A DNA stretch of 64,000 nt from Geminocystis sp. NIES-3709 (GCF_001548115.1 NZ_AP014821.1:4086182-4150181), one strand, 5' to 3'; counted from the stretch's first letter, positions 38,171 to 47,728 are shown. Translations and numbers: made by a program. The notes: generated from the letters alone by a model not told the origin.

Positions 38171-39646
38171 ATGTATATAGTTCATATTGCTTCAGAGTGC
38201 GCTCCTGTAATTAAGGCAGGAGGATTAGGAGATGTAGTCTATGGATTAAGCCGAGAAATTGAAAATCGAGGTCACACAGTAGAAATCATTTTACCTATGT
38301 ATGATTGTATGCGTTATGATCATATTTGGGGTTTGCATGATGCCTATCGAGATTTATATGTACCTTGGTATGACAGTACCATTCATTGCTCGGTTTTTTG
38401 TGGCTGGGTGCATGGCAGACTTTGTTTCTTTATTCAACCTCATTCCATGGATAATTTCTTTAATAGAGGTTGTTACTATGGTCAACATGATGACAATATG
38501 AGGTTTGCTTTTTTCTCAAAAGCGGCTTTAGAATTTCTTTTTGTTAGCAATAAGCGTCCTGATGTTATCCATTGTCATGACTGGCAAACGGGTTTAGTAC
38601 CTGTGATGCTATATGAGATGTATAAATGGCATGGTATGGCTAATCAACGTGTTTGTTATACGATTCATAACTTTAAGCATCAGGGGATTTGTGGTTCTGA
38701 AGTTTTAAGAGCTACAGGCTTGAATAATGATCTCTATTATTACAGTTACGATCGACTCCGAGATAATTTTAATCCTTTTGCCCTTAATATGATGAAAGGG
38801 GGTATTGTTTATTCTAACCACGTCAATACCGTTTCTCCGCACCATGCTTGGGAAGCTAGATATAGTGGTGTGAGTTACGGTTTAGGTCATACTTTAGAAC
38901 TTCATAACTATAAATTTAGTGGTATTTTAAATGGTATTGATCATAATATTTGGAATCCAGAAGTAGATACTTTTATACCTTATCAATATAGTATTAATGA
39001 TCTTAATGGTAAGAGTAAAAATAGAAAAGCCTTAAGGGAAAGACTATTATTAAAAGAGGATCAAAAACCTATCGTTGCCTATATCGGCAGACTCGATCGA
39101 CAAAAAGGAGTAGAATTAGTACACCACGCTATATACTATTCTCTTCATCATAATGCCCAATTTGTCTTATTAGGTTCAGCTACCGAACCAATGATTAACA
39201 ACTGGTTTTCCCATGAAAAATACTTTCTCAATAACAACCCTGATTGTCACCTAGAATTAGGCTTTAATGAAGAACTAGCACACTTAATTTATGCAGGAGC
39301 AGATATTATTGTTGTACCAAGCGATTATGAACCCTGTGGCTTAACTCAAATGATTGGTTTAAAATATGGTACTGTTCCTGTGGTGCGTGGAGTTGGTGGT
39401 TTAATTGACACCGTTTTTGATAAAGATAATGATCAATATCGTAAAGAAGAAGAAAGAAACGGATTTGTCTTCTATCATACAGATCATCATGCCTTAGAAT
39501 CAGGATTAGAACGGGCGCTCGGATTGTGGCATTATTTCCCTAAAGAGTTTGAAAAACTACAAAAACAAGGGATGAACTATGATTATTCTTGGAAAAATCC
39601 GGGTCAAAAATATATTGATCTTTATGAATTTTTACGTCATAAATAA
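38171..39646 (+). CDS. glgA: ADP-glucose glycogen synthase
   Basis: 491 residues, GT5 family. The ADP-glucose site 'KAGGLGDVVYG' (K-x-GGL) is at the N-terminus; the C-terminal lobe has 'YIGRLDRQKGVELVHHAIYY' and the catalytic 'PSDYEPCGLTQMIGLKYGT'. The length and the N-terminal sequence ('MYIVHIASECAPVIKAGGL') match the GlgA2-type isoform of unicellular cyanobacteria as I remember it. It elongates alpha-1,4-glucan from ADP-glucose. No other glycogen genes are adjacent. Confidence 0.95.
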   Translation: MYIVHIASECAPVIKAGGLGDVVYGLSREIENRGHTVEIILPMYDCMRYDHIWGLHDAYRDLYVPWYDSTIHCSVFCGWVHGRLCFFIQPHSMDNFFNRGCYYGQHDDNMRFAFFSKAALEFLFVSNKRPDVIHCHDWQTGLVPVMLYEMYKWHGMANQRVCYTIHNFKHQGICGSEVLRATGLNNDLYYYSYDRLRDNFNPFALNMMKGGIVYSNHVNTVSPHHAWEARYSGVSYGLGHTLELHNYKFSGILNGIDHNIWNPEVDTFIPYQYSINDLNGKSKNRKALRERLLLKEDQKPIVAYIGRLDRQKGVELVHHAIYYSLHHNAQFVLLGSATEPMINNWFSHEKYFLNNNPDCHLELGFNEELAHLIYAGADIIVVPSDYEPCGLTQMIGLKYGTVPVVRGVGGLIDTVFDKDNDQYRKEEERNGFVFYHTDHHALESGLERALGLWHYFPKEFEKLQKQGMNYDYSWKNPGQKYIDLYEFLRHK

Positions 39647-39956
39647 TTAATAGTCATAAACAATTAACAATAATAAAAAATCTAAATTTAAACTTTTAAA
39701 TAAAATTATTTTGATAATCATTAAACAGTATTTAAAACTAAAAAGAATTATTTTATGAGAATTTGTAGATACTTTTAATTGTTAAATTATAATAGCGTAT
39801 AGCTAATTAAATATAATTGATTTAAAACAATTGCAAGTCCCGAAAAAATAGATTGAAATTTGAGAATTAATAAAAACTATCAATAATCTTCTTACTTATT
39901 CGTTACTAAAAGTTAACATAAAATTAATTTGACACATTATTTAAAACCGATCAAAA
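39647..39956. other. AT-rich spacer, 310 bp
   Basis: About three quarters A/T or more. No reading frame, no clear hairpin terminator for glgA and no operator recognised. Confidence 0.4.
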
Positions 39957-40337
39957 ATGAACAAACCTTTAACGATTAAATTAGATTTACCTAGCGAATG
40001 GTTAGATAAAATTGAAAACTTAGCCAAAGAAAAACAACAACCTTTAGACCAATTAATCACAGATATTCTTGGTCAATATTTAGGTTATAATCTGGAAAAT
40101 ACTAGGCTCGATCGACTAGAAAAGCAACATCAAGATTTAACTAATCGATTAGAAACATTAGAAGATAAAGATTATCAACTCGAAAAACTTCAATACCGTT
40201 TTGAAATCATAGAGAAGTTAATTGCAAGTCTGCAAACTCAAGTTATATCTCGTCCTTTAGATCTAATAAATCATTCCCTTATGATAGAAGAAGTTGAAGA
40301 TGAGCCAGACGAAATTTTAACAGATTTTTTACAGTAG
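39957..40337 (+). CDS. Hypothetical protein with ribbon-helix-helix-like start and coiled coil
   Basis: 126 residues. The first 45 residues ('LTIKLDLPSEWLDKIENLAK', then 'QPLDQLITDILGQYLG') read as a strand followed by two helices, like ribbon-helix-helix DNA-binding proteins. A heptad-patterned stretch follows (about 52-95, 'LDRLEKQHQDLTNRLETLED'). The acidic tail ends 'EDEPDEILTDFLQ'. It may be a small DNA-binding or antitoxin-like protein, but no toxin partner is adjacent; the KefB-type antiporter gene begins 65 bp downstream in the same direction. Confidence 0.6.
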   Translation: MNKPLTIKLDLPSEWLDKIENLAKEKQQPLDQLITDILGQYLGYNLENTRLDRLEKQHQDLTNRLETLEDKDYQLEKLQYRFEIIEKLIASLQTQVISRPLDLINHSLMIEEVEDEPDEILTDFLQ

Positions 40338-40402
40338 ATTTGAAGTTTAAAATTTCTTAAGTAATCTTTTCCATTCTCAATTCTCAATTTAAACAAAACC
40401 TA

Positions 40403-42622
40403 ATGACTGATTTAATCGCACTTTTTTCCGCCGCAGCGATCGGTGGATTGTTAGCATATATACTACGACAACCAATTATTTTAGGTTATCTATTCGCAGG
40501 TATCATTGTAGGCCCTTTTGAATTAGGGTTAATTCATGATTATGAGATAGTACATACTGTTGCTGAATTGGGAGTAACCTTCCTCTTGTTTGCCATCGGT
40601 GTAGAATTTTCCTTTGCCGAATTGAATAAAGTTAAAAACATCAGCTTAGGAGGTGGAGGACTTCAAATTGTTTTAACCATAGCAATTACAGCCTTTGTCT
40701 CCGTCACCGTAGGATGGGTAACAACAATACCTCAAGGTATCTTTTTAGGAGAACTTCTTTCTCTTTCATCAACGGCAGTAGTACTAAAAGCATTGATGGA
40801 ATCTAACGAAACTAGCACTTCTCATGGTCAAGTTATGTTAGGTATTCTGATCATTCAAGATTTAGCCTTAGGGTTAATGTTAGCCGTATTACCTGCCCTA
40901 AATCAACCCATTGATCAAATTGGTGTCGCCATTGCTATTGCGTTACTAAAATTAGCTTTATTTGCTTTGGGTGCGATCGCAGTGGGGAAATGGTTAATTC
41001 CTCCCTACTTAAAATTATTAGCAAAAACTGAGAGTAAAGAAATCTTTTTATTAGGAGTAGTGGCGTTATGTCTCTGTATCGCCTTATTAACAGGAGAAAT
41101 CGGTTTATCGACAGAAATGGGAGCTTTTGTGGCAGGGTTGATGATTTCTGAAGTCGAATATTCTGATCAAACCCTTGATTATGTTGAACCTTTACGAGAT
41201 ATTTGTGCGGCCGCATTTTTTGTGGCGATCGGCATATTAATTGATCCACTATTTTTATGGCAGAATTTAGCCTTAATTATGGGCTTAGTATCCCTTGTCT
41301 TAATTGGTAAATCCTTTGTTATCACCCCTTTAGTCATCTTATTTCGTTATCCCGTCAAAACCGCCATTATTACAGGATTAGGATTAGCTCAAATTGGGGA
41401 GTTTTCCTTTGTTTTAGCTGATGAAGGTAGAAGTTTTGGTTTAATTTCTCAAGAAGTGTATATGTTTATCTTAGGCACAACGGCGATGACTTTGGTTGTA
41501 ACCCCTTTTGTACTACAATTTTTACCCATTATTCTCTCGAAAGCTGAATCTTCAACTAAGTTTGAAAGTTGGCTAACAAAACTAGAAAAACCGATAGAAA
41601 TTTCTGAACAATGTGGACTCAAAAATCATGTTATCGTTTGTGGATATGGACGAGTAGGAAAAAATGTAGTAAAACTTTTATTGAATCAAGGTCATAAAGT
41701 ATTAGTAATTGATCAATCTGAAGAAAAAATTAAAACCCTGCGGAAAAAAAATATCCCTTACCTTTACGGAAGCGCTTCTAGTTTAGTATTACTAGAAAAA
41801 GCAGAAGTCTGTACAGCCAAAGCAATGGCGATCGCATTACCTGATTCCATGAGTTCTCGATTATGTGTAAAAAGAGCTTTACAAATTAACCCTGAATTAG
41901 ATATGGTAGTTCGTGCCAATGATGCAGAAGACATAGAAATGTTATATCAATTGGGTGCAAAAGAAGTTATACAACCCGAATTTGAAGCCAGTTTAGAACT
42001 TTCTGCCCATTTATTAAGAGTGTTAGGATTACCAAAATTTGCTATTCAACAGGAAATTCAACAAATTAGACAATCTCAATACTCACAACTACAACCTGAA
42101 CGTTCTGAGGAAGAAATACTAAGAGAATTAGAAGAAGCAGTTAGTACGATGAATAACAAATGGTATAACTTGCCTGATGATTCTTCCTTAATCGGTATGA
42201 CTCTCGAAAAAGCCCATATTCGTCGCCTTACAGGAGTAAGTATCATTGAAATTCAGCGTCCCAATGGCGAAAAATTAGATTATCCCCCCGCACAAACCAT
42301 GTTAGAAAAAGGAGACAAATTATTACTCGTAGGCGCACCAGAAGATTTTGAGGCTTTTGATTATGTAGTAAAAGAGAAAGTTATGTTACCGAAAGATGGA
42401 GAATCTTGTATTTGGGTATCTATTCCTAAAAATAATGATCTTGCCACTCAAAAATTAGAAGAAATCAAAAGAAAACAAGAGCTTGGTATCATGGTTCAAG
42501 GTATTAGGCGTAAAAACCAGTATATTCGTTTTCCAGATCTGCAAAAAGATATTAAAGCAGGAGACAATATCTTATTATTCGGAAAATTAGATATATTAAA
42601 TGAGTTTCAAATGAATATTTAG
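40403..42622 (+). CDS. KefB/CPA2-type cation:proton antiporter with TrkA-N and TrkA-C domains
   Basis: 739 residues. About twelve membrane segments fill residues 1-385, including 'QPIILGYLFAGIIVGPFELG' and 'LSLSSTAVVLKALMESNE'. A RCK/TrkA-N domain follows (about 412-530) with the nucleotide motif 'VIVCGYGRVGKNVVKLLL' and 'VIDQSEEKI'. A TrkA-C domain lies at about 590-660 ('NLPDDSSLIGMTLEKAH'), and a second, partial TrkA-C-like piece ends the protein. It exchanges K+ or Na+ for protons across a membrane, gated by NAD(H) or ligands on the RCK domain. Complete. Confidence 0.92.
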   Translation: MTDLIALFSAAAIGGLLAYILRQPIILGYLFAGIIVGPFELGLIHDYEIVHTVAELGVTFLLFAIGVEFSFAELNKVKNISLGGGGLQIVLTIAITAFVSVTVGWVTTIPQGIFLGELLSLSSTAVVLKALMESNETSTSHGQVMLGILIIQDLALGLMLAVLPALNQPIDQIGVAIAIALLKLALFALGAIAVGKWLIPPYLKLLAKTESKEIFLLGVVALCLCIALLTGEIGLSTEMGAFVAGLMISEVEYSDQTLDYVEPLRDICAAAFFVAIGILIDPLFLWQNLALIMGLVSLVLIGKSFVITPLVILFRYPVKTAIITGLGLAQIGEFSFVLADEGRSFGLISQEVYMFILGTTAMTLVVTPFVLQFLPIILSKAESSTKFESWLTKLEKPIEISEQCGLKNHVIVCGYGRVGKNVVKLLLNQGHKVLVIDQSEEKIKTLRKKNIPYLYGSASSLVLLEKAEVCTAKAMAIALPDSMSSRLCVKRALQINPELDMVVRANDAEDIEMLYQLGAKEVIQPEFEASLELSAHLLRVLGLPKFAIQQEIQQIRQSQYSQLQPERSEEEILRELEEAVSTMNNKWYNLPDDSSLIGMTLEKAHIRRLTGVSIIEIQRPNGEKLDYPPAQTMLEKGDKLLLVGAPEDFEAFDYVVKEKVMLPKDGESCIWVSIPKNNDLATQKLEEIKRKQELGIMVQGIRRKNQYIRFPDLQKDIKAGDNILLFGKLDILNEFQMNI

Positions 42623-43005
42623 TATTTCCATACAAAGTTTTTTGACGAAAATAGGAGCGTTTTCCCTAAAAATATACTTTTTTCGATCGAATAAAATTTT
42701 AAAATGTTGTAGTAGTAATTTATCGATTATAAGATTGATCTTTGCGATAAAGTTACCTGTAAGCTCAGACACATCTAAGTAAAATGTTGAGGGTAGGTAA
42801 TAGTTAATAAATAACAGTTTCATCAATTTTTAACGTCAATTCTTACAACTGTCTCCTCTCTCCTACCTTCACCGACATTCTGTATCGAACTTAGGTAGTG
42901 CATAGCTTTACAGATTAAATACTAAGGATCTAATTCTACAACTGCTATAGTAAAATAAGTCCATAGATAAGCCAACTTACTCAAAAAAAGAGTTTTTTAG
43001 TAATT
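42623..43005. other. Spacer, about 380 bp
   Basis: No reading frame with a ribosome site. The stretch around 42830-42900 is pyrimidine-rich ('tctcctctctcctaccttc'). No promoter for the following prenyltransferase gene could be picked. Confidence 0.4.
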
Positions 43006-43884
43006 ATGATGTCTTCCTCTGAAATTAATTCCCCTTCCCCTGTAGAAAGTATTATAAAACTATTACGTTGGGATAAACCTGCCGGGCGACTGATTTTGAT
43101 GATTCCCGCTTTATGGGCTGTTTTTTTTGCCAGTATGGGAGAACCTCCTATTGTCTTAGTCGGTATCATTATTTTAGGTAGTTTAGCTACCAGTGCCGCA
43201 GGATGTGTTATTAATGATTTATGGGATCGAAATATTGATAATCAAGTAGAAAGAACCAAAAATCGCCCTCTTGCTTCCCGTGACTTATCAGTAAAAGTGG
43301 GTATTATTGTTTTTATTATTAGTTTGAGTTGTGCGGCAGGTTTGGCATTTTATCTTAATACTCTCAGTTTTTGGCTTTGTGTGGCTTCTGTACCTGTAAT
43401 TATTTGTTATCCCTTGGCTAAAAGAGTTTTTCCTATTCCTCAGTTAGTGTTATCTCTTGCTTGGGGTTTTGCTGTATTAATTAGTTGGAGTGCCGTTACA
43501 GGTAATCTTAGCTTTAACACTTGGGTACTTTGGGCTGCGACAATAACATGGACAATGGGCTTTGATACTGTATATGCCATGGCCGACAAATCTGATGATC
43601 TCAAAGTGGGAATTAATTCTAGTGCCATATTTTTTGGAGATTTAGCGGGGGAAGTAGTAGGCTTATTTTTTGCCCTCACTGCTGGTTTATTCGCTTATTT
43701 AGGCTCAACAAATGGTTTTAACTTTATTTTTGGGCTAACATGGTCGATCGCTGTAATTTTGTGGGTAGGACAGTATATTGAGTTAAGACAATTGAATCAA
43801 GATTCTATCAATTATGGACAAATATTCAGTCAAAATGTGTGGATAGGCTTTATCTTATTATTAGGTATTATTTTTGGTAATTAA
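43006..43884 (+). CDS. ubiA: 4-hydroxybenzoate polyprenyltransferase (UbiA family, plastoquinone pathway)
   Basis: 292 residues with about eight membrane segments. The two Asp-rich prenyl-diphosphate sites are 'NDLWDRNIDNQVERTKNRPL' and 'DTVYAMADKSDDLKVG'. The start 'LLRWDKPAGRLILMIPALWA' matches the cyanobacterial 4-hydroxybenzoate solanesyltransferase. In cyanobacteria this enzyme attaches the prenyl tail in plastoquinone-9 synthesis. Two consecutive ATG codons make the exact start uncertain by one residue. Confidence 0.92.
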   Translation: MMSSSEINSPSPVESIIKLLRWDKPAGRLILMIPALWAVFFASMGEPPIVLVGIIILGSLATSAAGCVINDLWDRNIDNQVERTKNRPLASRDLSVKVGIIVFIISLSCAAGLAFYLNTLSFWLCVASVPVIICYPLAKRVFPIPQLVLSLAWGFAVLISWSAVTGNLSFNTWVLWAATITWTMGFDTVYAMADKSDDLKVGINSSAIFFGDLAGEVVGLFFALTAGLFAYLGSTNGFNFIFGLTWSIAVILWVGQYIELRQLNQDSINYGQIFSQNVWIGFILLLGIIFGN

Positions 43885-43947
43885 GTAATAATTAATAAAG
43901 ATCTCATACTCTAATTAACAATTATTCACTATTCACTATCAACTATT

Positions 43948-44694
43948 TTGAATAACTGGTTAGGCTTAATTATTGGTAATTCTCGTCTCCATTGGTGTTA
44001 TTTTGAAGATGAGAAAATGTGTCAAACATGGAATACTCCTCAAGTTGATTCTTTGGGAGAGTTGTGTGATATTGTGGATAAAACTCTTTATTTTCACATA
44101 AAACAGCAAATTCCTTTATATATTGCTTCAGTAGTGCCTTCTGCTACTAAAATTTATCTATCTCTGCCTCAAACAAGGATTATTAATCCGATAACTATTC
44201 CTTTACGAGATATTTATTCAACAATGGGTGTCGATCGAGTGTTAACATTATGGGGAGCTGGATGTAACTATGGTTTTCCCTGTTTAGTTATCGATAGTGG
44301 TACGGCTTTAACTTTTACCGGTGCTGATGAAAACAAGAAATTTATTGGTGGTGCTATTCTACCGGGAGTAAGACTACAATTACAAACTCTTTTTTTTAAT
44401 ACTGCGGCATTACCAGAAATTGAGATTATTAAAGAAATAACTCCTCGTTGGGCAAAAAATACTCCTTCAGCAATTCAAAGTGGAGTACTTTATACAATTA
44501 TTGCCGGTATCAAAGATTTTAGTCAAGATTGGTTAAAAAAATATCCTGAAAGTAAAGTTATTTTAACTGGTGGAGATGCAGTATTATTAGGTCAATATTT
44601 AGAAGAAGTTTTCCCTTCCATGACAGATAAAGTTTATGTGGATAGTAACCTTATTTTTTTAGGTATTAAAGAATATTTAAAACTTAACAACTAA
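43948..44694 (+). CDS. coaX: Type III pantothenate kinase
   Basis: 248 residues. The phosphate-binding start 'WLGLIIGNSRLHW', the second motif 'VIDSGTALTFTG' and the 'GGAILPGVRLQ' box define CoaX, which phosphorylates pantothenate at the first step of coenzyme A synthesis. The frame begins with TTG at 43948; no ATG or GTG is available nearby in frame upstream and the conserved N-terminus begins immediately after it, so a TTG start is likely. Preceded by 'attcactattcactatc' repeats also seen near 47500. Confidence 0.93.
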   Translation: MNNWLGLIIGNSRLHWCYFEDEKMCQTWNTPQVDSLGELCDIVDKTLYFHIKQQIPLYIASVVPSATKIYLSLPQTRIINPITIPLRDIYSTMGVDRVLTLWGAGCNYGFPCLVIDSGTALTFTGADENKKFIGGAILPGVRLQLQTLFFNTAALPEIEIIKEITPRWAKNTPSAIQSGVLYTIIAGIKDFSQDWLKKYPESKVILTGGDAVLLGQYLEEVFPSMTDKVYVDSNLIFLGIKEYLKLNN

Positions 44695-44763
44695 TACCTA
44701 ATACCTTGCTATTACCCATCGAACTGAGGTAAATTTTTATCTTATATTTTAGTAAAATATAAA

Positions 44764-44794
44764 CTCGATCGATTTTGATTATTTGATGATCGAG
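44764..44794. terminator. Possible bidirectional terminator
   Basis: CTCGATC (44764-44770) and GATCGAG (44788-44794) form a 7-bp stem between convergent genes (coaX and the glycine-zipper protein). The loop is 17 nt and the T/A tracts beside it are short, so it is only a moderate candidate. Confidence 0.4.
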
Positions 44795-44834
44795 CTTTAT
44801 AAAAATACTTTCTATTATCAACTTATTTTTTGTT

Positions 44835-45122
44835 TTAATTTTTGATAATTTCTTTTTCAGAGTTTTTCATTAAGGTTACTTTTACTTCATCGATCGCATT
44901 ATTTAATTGATTAATTTTTTCTTCTAAAGTGATGCGACTATGTTCAATTTCTTCATCATCAAAAGTAGAATATTTAGAAGTTTTTATATCAGAATCTTGA
45001 GTCCAATCATTTTTGTTTTCGTTAGCTTTATTAGTAATAATTGTACCAATAACACCGCCAATAACACCGCCAATAATTGTTCCTAACAAAAATCCTCCAC
45101 CAAAATTATCTTTTTCACTCAT
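44835..45122 (-). CDS. Small membrane-anchored protein with glycine zipper (YtxH-like)
   Basis: 95 residues. A Gly-rich hydrophobic helix 'GGGFLLGTIIGGVIGGVIGT' (about 8-27) with GxxxG spacing suggests membrane packing. A charged, probably helical tail follows with 'ITLEEKINQLNNAIDEVKVT'. This layout resembles YtxH-type or general-stress small membrane proteins of cyanobacteria. Function unknown. Confidence 0.7.
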   Translation of the reverse strand: MSEKDNFGGGFLLGTIIGGVIGGVIGTIITNKANENKNDWTQDSDIKTSKYSTFDDEEIEHSRITLEEKINQLNNAIDEVKVTLMKNSEKEIIKN

Positions 45123-45203
45123 AATTTTTTCCTTAATAACTTTCTGATTTTTTATATATTAAACGTAATTAAATTTTAAAAAATAGGGGATATATTTTGA
45201 CGA

Positions 45204-45863
45204 TTAATTATCAAATGTACCAAATGATCGATCGCCAGCATCACCTAATCCGGGAACAATATAACCTGAATCGTTCACTTGTTCATCGATCATAGCAGTA
45301 TAAATATTCAAGCTGGGATAATTCGCACTTAATTTTTGTAAAGCTGGAGGAGCAGAAACGACAGAAATAATGCGAATAAAATCAGGATTTCCCCCTCGTT
45401 TGACAATTTCTTCCATGGCGAACATAATTGATCCACCGGTAGCTAACATGGGATCTAAAATTATAATGTGTGTGTTTGGTGCAAATTTTTTAGGTAATTT
45501 ATTAAGATAACAGGTGGCTTCTAAAGTTTCCTCATTTCTCACCAATCCTAAGTGATAAGTTAGTGCTAGAGGTAAAAGGGTTTGACACCCCTCCCAAAGA
45601 GTTAAACCAGCCCTTAAAATGGGAACCATGACGATCGAAGTGTTAGGATCAATAAAAGTGGCGGAAGCGGTGGTTAAAGGAGTCTCAACTTGTGTCTCGA
45701 TGGTGGGCAACCAATCCCGAATTGCCTCATAGGTTAACCAACGTCCTAATTCTACCATGGCAGTTTTAAAAAGAGTAACAGGGGTATTCTTATCTCTTGT
45801 CACTCCTAACCAGTGTTTTATTAAAGGATGGGGAGGGACATAAATTTTTAACTGTGGAGGCAT
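45204..45863 (-). CDS. upp: Uracil phosphoribosyltransferase
   Basis: 219 residues. The PRPP-binding loop is 'IILDPMLATGGSIM', preceded by 'MVPILRAGLTLWEG', and the uracil-binding end segment is 'GYIVPGLGDAGDRSFGT'. All are typical of Upp, which salvages uracil to UMP using PRPP. Length fits (about 210-220). Divergently transcribed from dndE. Confidence 0.96.
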   Translation of the reverse strand: MPPQLKIYVPPHPLIKHWLGVTRDKNTPVTLFKTAMVELGRWLTYEAIRDWLPTIETQVETPLTTASATFIDPNTSIVMVPILRAGLTLWEGCQTLLPLALTYHLGLVRNEETLEATCYLNKLPKKFAPNTHIIILDPMLATGGSIMFAMEEIVKRGGNPDFIRIISVVSAPPALQKLSANYPSLNIYTAMIDEQVNDSGYIVPGLGDAGDRSFGTFDN

Positions 45864-45972
45864 TAATTTTGATCCTTATTTGTTTGTCATCGTTTTCTAA
45901 TATTATAAAGTATAGGACTTTCTCAAAGTAAAAAGTAAACAGATAATTAATTTTCCCTACTCACTTAGAAAA

Positions 45973-46359
45973 ATGCGATCGCCCATAGAAAGAATTAAAC
46001 TCTCAAAAAAAGCTAAAGATCAACTAATTAAACTTAAAAGAGTTACAAAAATAGAGAATTGGAATGTATTATGTCGGTGGGCGTTTTGTCGATCGTTAGC
46101 AGAAGTCAATACTCCTGCAATTTATCCCATTCCAGCCGATAGTAATGTAGAAATGAGTTGGCAAACCTTTGGCGGTGATTTAGCTGAGATTCTCCTGCTT
46201 GCCCTTAAGTATCGATGTTATCAAGATGGATTGGGAACTGATGTAGAAACTTTAAATAATCAATTTAGACTACATCTTCATCGAGGTATCGGTTATCTAG
46301 CAGGAGATCCAAATTTAGAAAAAATAGAAGACTTGTTAGAATTAGAAATTAGGAGTTAG
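45973..46359 (+). CDS. dndE: DndE-like DNA sulfur-modification protein, stand-alone
   Basis: 128 residues. It matches DndE in length and pattern: 'RIKLSKKAKDQLIKLKRVT', 'NWNVLCRWAFCRSLAE', 'MSWQTFGGD' and the end 'LHRGIGYLAGD'. DndE is a small helical protein of the DNA phosphorothioation complex (DndBCDE), thought to bind nicked DNA. No dndB, dndC or dndD lies in this window: upp is on one side and sdhB on the other. The start is ATG 45973, with a GCGATCGC (HIP1) site immediately after it. Its stop overlaps the 3' end of sdhB on the other strand by 11 bp. Confidence 0.82.
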   Translation: MRSPIERIKLSKKAKDQLIKLKRVTKIENWNVLCRWAFCRSLAEVNTPAIYPIPADSNVEMSWQTFGGDLAEILLLALKYRCYQDGLGTDVETLNNQFRLHLHRGIGYLAGDPNLEKIEDLLELEIRS

Positions 46360-47347
46360 GAGAGATTGACTCCTCATTCTTGATGGCAGAAATAATCGAT
46401 CGAACTTCTGTAGTACCTTCTGATGGTTCAAAGGAAAAAGGAAATTTACCAGAACATAACATTCGTAATCCCAAGGGCATTATACTTAATAAGCCTTTTA
46501 TATCTCGAAAATAATTAGCCACTACCATCACACCAAATTTCCGTTCATCAATCCAACCACCATCTCTAACTAACTCAATTAAAACTTTACGGTGACGAAT
46601 CGCTGTACCATCATTAATATCTTTTTGGGCAAGAATTTCGCTCTTAATCTTACTGATTTGATCTAACGGAGCTACATCCATCGGACACACTTCATTACAC
46701 ATATAACAACGGGTACAACCCCACACTCCTCGATCGACGCTATTATATTCTTCTAATCTTTTCTCTGAATTAGTATCCCTAGAATCTGTTAATAAACGAT
46801 AGCTTTTTGCTAAAGCATGAGGGCCCACAAATTCTTGATTAACTTCTTTTGCATTACATTCAGAATAACACGCACCACACATGATACAGTTACCTGTTTG
46901 TTCTAGTAATTTTCGTTCTTCAGGAGTTTGTAAAAATTCTTTTTCAGGAATATTTCTTGCCTTGGTACTAACATAAGGTTCAATAGTTTCTAAATCTTGC
47001 CAAAAATTTTTCATATCGACAACTAAATCTTTAATAACAGGTAAATTATTAAGAGGAGAAATTACAATTTCTGGGATAAATTCCCCCCCATAGGGATTAA
47101 TTTTTTTTAGTTCTCCTACAATATTTTCTTTACAAGCTAAACTCGATCGACCATTAATTTTCATGGCACAACTACCGCAGATAGTATTACGACAATTTTT
47201 ACGATATGTCAAACTTCCATCCAATTCCCATTTAATACGATTTAAACACTCTAAAATAGTATTGCTAGGGTTCACATCTAAAGTGTAAGACTGGAATTGA
47301 GGAGATAAATTGTTGTTCTGACGAAGAATTTTAAAAGAAACTTTCAT
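46349..47347 (-). CDS. sdhB: Succinate dehydrogenase/fumarate reductase iron-sulfur subunit
   Basis: 332 residues, longer than the usual bacterial 240-260 because of a C-terminal extension, as known for cyanobacterial SdhB. The [2Fe-2S] cysteines lie in 'CRNTICGSCAMKINGRSSLAC'-like spacing (positions about 53-73). Two further clusters are 'CIMCGACYSEC' and 'CTRCYMCNEVCP'. It transfers electrons from succinate to plastoquinone in thylakoid membranes. No sdhA is adjacent, again as usual for the group. It is divergent from the cyAbrB gene. Confidence 0.93.
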   Translation of the reverse strand: MKVSFKILRQNNNLSPQFQSYTLDVNPSNTILECLNRIKWELDGSLTYRKNCRNTICGSCAMKINGRSSLACKENIVGELKKINPYGGEFIPEIVISPLNNLPVIKDLVVDMKNFWQDLETIEPYVSTKARNIPEKEFLQTPEERKLLEQTGNCIMCGACYSECNAKEVNQEFVGPHALAKSYRLLTDSRDTNSEKRLEEYNSVDRGVWGCTRCYMCNEVCPMDVAPLDQISKIKSEILAQKDINDGTAIRHRKVLIELVRDGGWIDERKFGVMVVANYFRDIKGLLSIMPLGLRMLCSGKFPFSFEPSEGTTEVRSIISAIKNEESISPNS

Positions 47348-47728
47348 GGCAAATGACTAATAAGAATATTGATCAAGAATCGATGACACTATTATAGAAA
47401 ATACTGGTAAAATAAGTCAGAATCAAATAATAACTAACCAGCAATTACTTCCTAACTATTGACTTTTAACACTCCATAATTAACAACTAATAATTATTCA
47501 CTATTCAATATTTACTATTCACTATTCACTATCTATTATTATCTGTTCACTAAAAATAACAATCCAGAACTATTTTTTTACTCATCTATTTAGATAAAAA
47601 CCTAACTTACTAAGGTATATTAATAATAATCAACAAATTTTTTTCTCCCAAAAGATGATTTAATGATCATTTTTTGTTATGATAAATTATTGTAAGAAAT
47701 AAAATAAGAATAAAGGAAAAAATTAAAT
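47348..47728. other. Divergent spacer with ATTCACTATT-type repeats, about 380 bp
   Basis: Lies between sdhB (minus) and the cyAbrB gene (plus) and should carry both promoters. It contains an imperfect tandem repeat (47497-47535) and long AT tracts. The Shine-Dalgarno of the cyAbrB gene, 'aaagga', is visible near 47714. Confidence 0.45.
47497..47535. repeat. Imperfect tandem repeat of ATTCACT
   Basis: Several copies of 'TATTCACTATTCACTAT' and variants follow one another. The same word appears at 43920-43942 before coaX. It looks like simple-sequence expansion rather than an operator array, although its place upstream of a transcription regulator is suggestive. Confidence 0.55.

Noticed and set aside
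39957..40337. Toxin-antitoxin pair built on the ribbon-helix-helix-like protein
   Set aside because: The next gene is a 739-residue antiporter and no small toxin gene lies on either side.
45973..46359. A complete DNA phosphorothioation island around dndE
   Set aside because: Neighbours are upp and sdhB; no cysteine desulfurase, DndC-like or DndD-like ATPase gene is present in the window.
47480..47540. CRISPR-like array of ATTCACTATT repeats
   Set aside because: Units are only 7-10 bp, there are no unique spacers of constant length, and no cas genes are near. No CRISPR array was seen elsewhere either.
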